From the NCBI GenBank assembly GCA_937864935.1, contig CALMDN010000121.1:1-6831 (forward strand): 6,831 bases of DNA, in the 5' to 3' direction. The translations under genes and the position numbers were made by a program. Positions 6,147-6,831 of this stretch are shown piece by piece. Source of the stretch: an uncultured Bacteroidales bacterium. GTDB taxonomy: Bacteria > Bacteroidota > Bacteroidia > Bacteroidales > Lentimicrobiaceae. The notes under the pieces were generated by a model. That model was given only the letters and a program-made list of their open reading frames with translations. It had not been told where the DNA came from and did no database searches. Numbering within the stretch: the stretch's first letter is position 1; the number at the start of each line of letters is the position of its first letter.

Positions 6147-6174
6147 GGTATTGGATGACAATACTAAATCAGTT
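6134..6174. promoter_or_regulatory. 41-bp interrupted dyad upstream of pepE, possible operator
   Basis: Arms are AACTGATTT (6134-6142) with AAATCAGTT (6166-6174), perfect over 9 bp, and inside them GTATTG (6148-6153) with CAATAC (6159-6164), perfect over 6 bp. The arms are separated by five bases on the left and one on the right. Further CAATAC copies lie at 6109-6114 and 6175-6180. There is no T-tract after the stem on the minus strand, so it is a poor terminator for the upstream gene. A protein-binding site is more likely. Confidence 0.45.
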
Positions 6175-6213
6175 CAATACAATGAAAAACATTGATATTC
6201 GTCTTGCGTCATT

Positions 6214-6241
6214 GCCTGCCTGACTGCAAAGGCAGACAGGC
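6214..6241. repeat. Intergenic palindrome with GCCTG/CAGGC ends
   Basis: A hairpin pairing 6214-6225 with 6230-6241, ten of twelve positions complementary, closed by a GCAA tetraloop. It starts GCCTGCCTG and ends AGACAGGC, resembling the ends of the nested insertion at 4576-4609. I read it as another copy of a dispersed GCCTGC-type palindrome. It has no U-tract on the minus strand, so it is unlikely to be a strong terminator for the gene ending at 6320. Confidence 0.55.
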
Positions 6242-6319
6242 TTGATTCTTAAATTACCGGACTATTGTGTAATGCAAACATAAGAAAACATTTGAATAAC
6301 AGCCTACCTCTTTCAGCAA

Positions 6320-6831
6320 TCATCTGTTCTCTACGTGGTAGGTATAAACATCTGCAAATTTGCGATACCATTTATTGCCTGAGGTATAAACCTTAAGCAT
6401 GGTTTTCAGGTTGAGCAGGTCAGTATCGGCAAGGTCACGCGATGCCAGTCCCCGGGCAAGACTCTCCTGCAATTCAGCGGTTTCAGCTGCCGTTGCCCCG
6501 GAGACTCTCATTTTTTCGAGCAATGCCAGTGCTTTGTCCAGATCACCACGGGTAGTATAATAGCCGGTTGCATGTTTGATAAACGGGAGGTAATCAGAAC
6601 CCAATGCCAGATCAAACAAGCCGGAGTTGAGCAGTCCGAGGGTATCCAGACGATAATAGGTAAACAGGGCACCCGCCTGCTGAAGGGCTTCGATTCCCCT
6701 GATGAAATCGCCGGCTTCAATCATTGTCCCGGCTGACTTTACAGTTTCATGCCACCGCAATGGATGTTTATACTTCTCTGTCAGCCGGTTAAGTTCAGCC
6801 GTATTCAGGCCACAGCCAGATCTTGCGTAAA
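6320..6831 (-). CDS. C-terminal part of an unrecognised TPR-like helical protein (partial)
   Basis: The reading frame stays open from its TAG at 6320 to the window edge. The first in-frame start-like codon is a TTG at 6760, but the frame continues upstream through about 23 more sense codons without a stop or ATG. The true start is therefore outside the window and at least 169 residues are visible. The protein is rich in amphipathic helices with TPR-like pairs, for example DFIRGIEALQQAGALF and the stretch around YYTTRGDLDKALALLEKM, where G-D-x-x-x-A-x-x-L-x-x-M resembles the second helix region of a TPR. A C-terminal segment (LLNLKTMLKVYTSGNKWYRKF) is basic and aromatic. No signal peptide or membrane segment is in the visible part. 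I do not recognise the family. It is the furthest upstream gene on this strand, 253 bases from pepE, and probably a separate transcript. Confidence 0.75.
   Translation of the reverse strand, partial: YARSGCGLNTAELNRLTEKYKHPLRWHETVKSAGTMIEAGDFIRGIEALQQAGALFTYYRLDTLGLLNSGLFDLALGSDYLPFIKHATGYYTTRGDLDKALALLEKMRVSGATAAETAELQESLARGLASRDLADTDLLNLKTMLKVYTSGNKWYRKFADVYTYHVENR

Noticed and set aside
6320..6760. Complete 146-residue gene starting with TTG at 6760
   Set aside because: The frame stays open beyond 6760 to the window edge with protein-like sequence, so the gene is better read as truncated by the window.

Overview
The window looks like a piece of a Bacteroidota (probably Bacteroidales-like) chromosome. 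Two proteins carry C-terminal type IX secretion (T9SS) sorting domains with the VYPNP signature. The superoxide dismutase and dipeptidase E are close in sequence to forms I associate with this phylum. Gene starts lack strong Shine-Dalgarno sequences, and the intergenic repeats (TGAGCGnAGTCGAA-type palindromes) are of a kind I recall from Bacteroidota genomes. There are no rRNA, tRNA or CRISPR features and no transposase gene.

Layout. (1) 1-774, plus strand: the C-terminal end of a T9SS cargo protein, followed after 4 bases by a GNAT acetyltransferase. (2) 775-921: a short convergent intergenic region with a strong terminator (875-904) for the gene on the other strand. (3) 922-3036, minus strand: a 704-residue secreted multidomain Omp28-like protein with a thioredoxin-type CGPC motif, an Ig-like domain and a T9SS sorting domain. 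(4) 3037-3384: an AT-rich divergent intergenic region with an operator-like dyad just ahead of the next gene. (5) 3385-4534, plus strand: a two-gene metal operon, made of a CDF-family zinc-type exporter with a His-rich N-terminus and a small heavy-metal-associated (HMA) CxxC protein. (6) 4535-4723: a convergent spacer filled by a composite palindromic repeat (two REP-like hairpins in inverted orientation, imperfect terminal inverted repeats, and a second palindrome apparently inserted into the first hairpin). (7) 4724-6066, minus strand: pepE (alpha-aspartyl dipeptidase) followed by an Fe-type superoxide dismutase, probably one transcript, with a large dyad and repeated CAATAC/GTATTG motifs upstream. 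(8) 6320-6831, minus strand: the C-terminal part of an unrecognised helical, TPR-like protein that runs off the window.

Functionally this is mostly ordinary chromosome: envelope or secreted proteins, metal efflux, oxidative stress defence and peptide turnover. I do not see a defence island, phage or clearly new multi-gene system. The least explained material is between the genes: the nested repeat at 4541-4693, the two-tier dyad ahead of the metal operon (3309-3359), and the 41-bp dyad with its motif cluster ahead of pepE-sodB (6109-6180).
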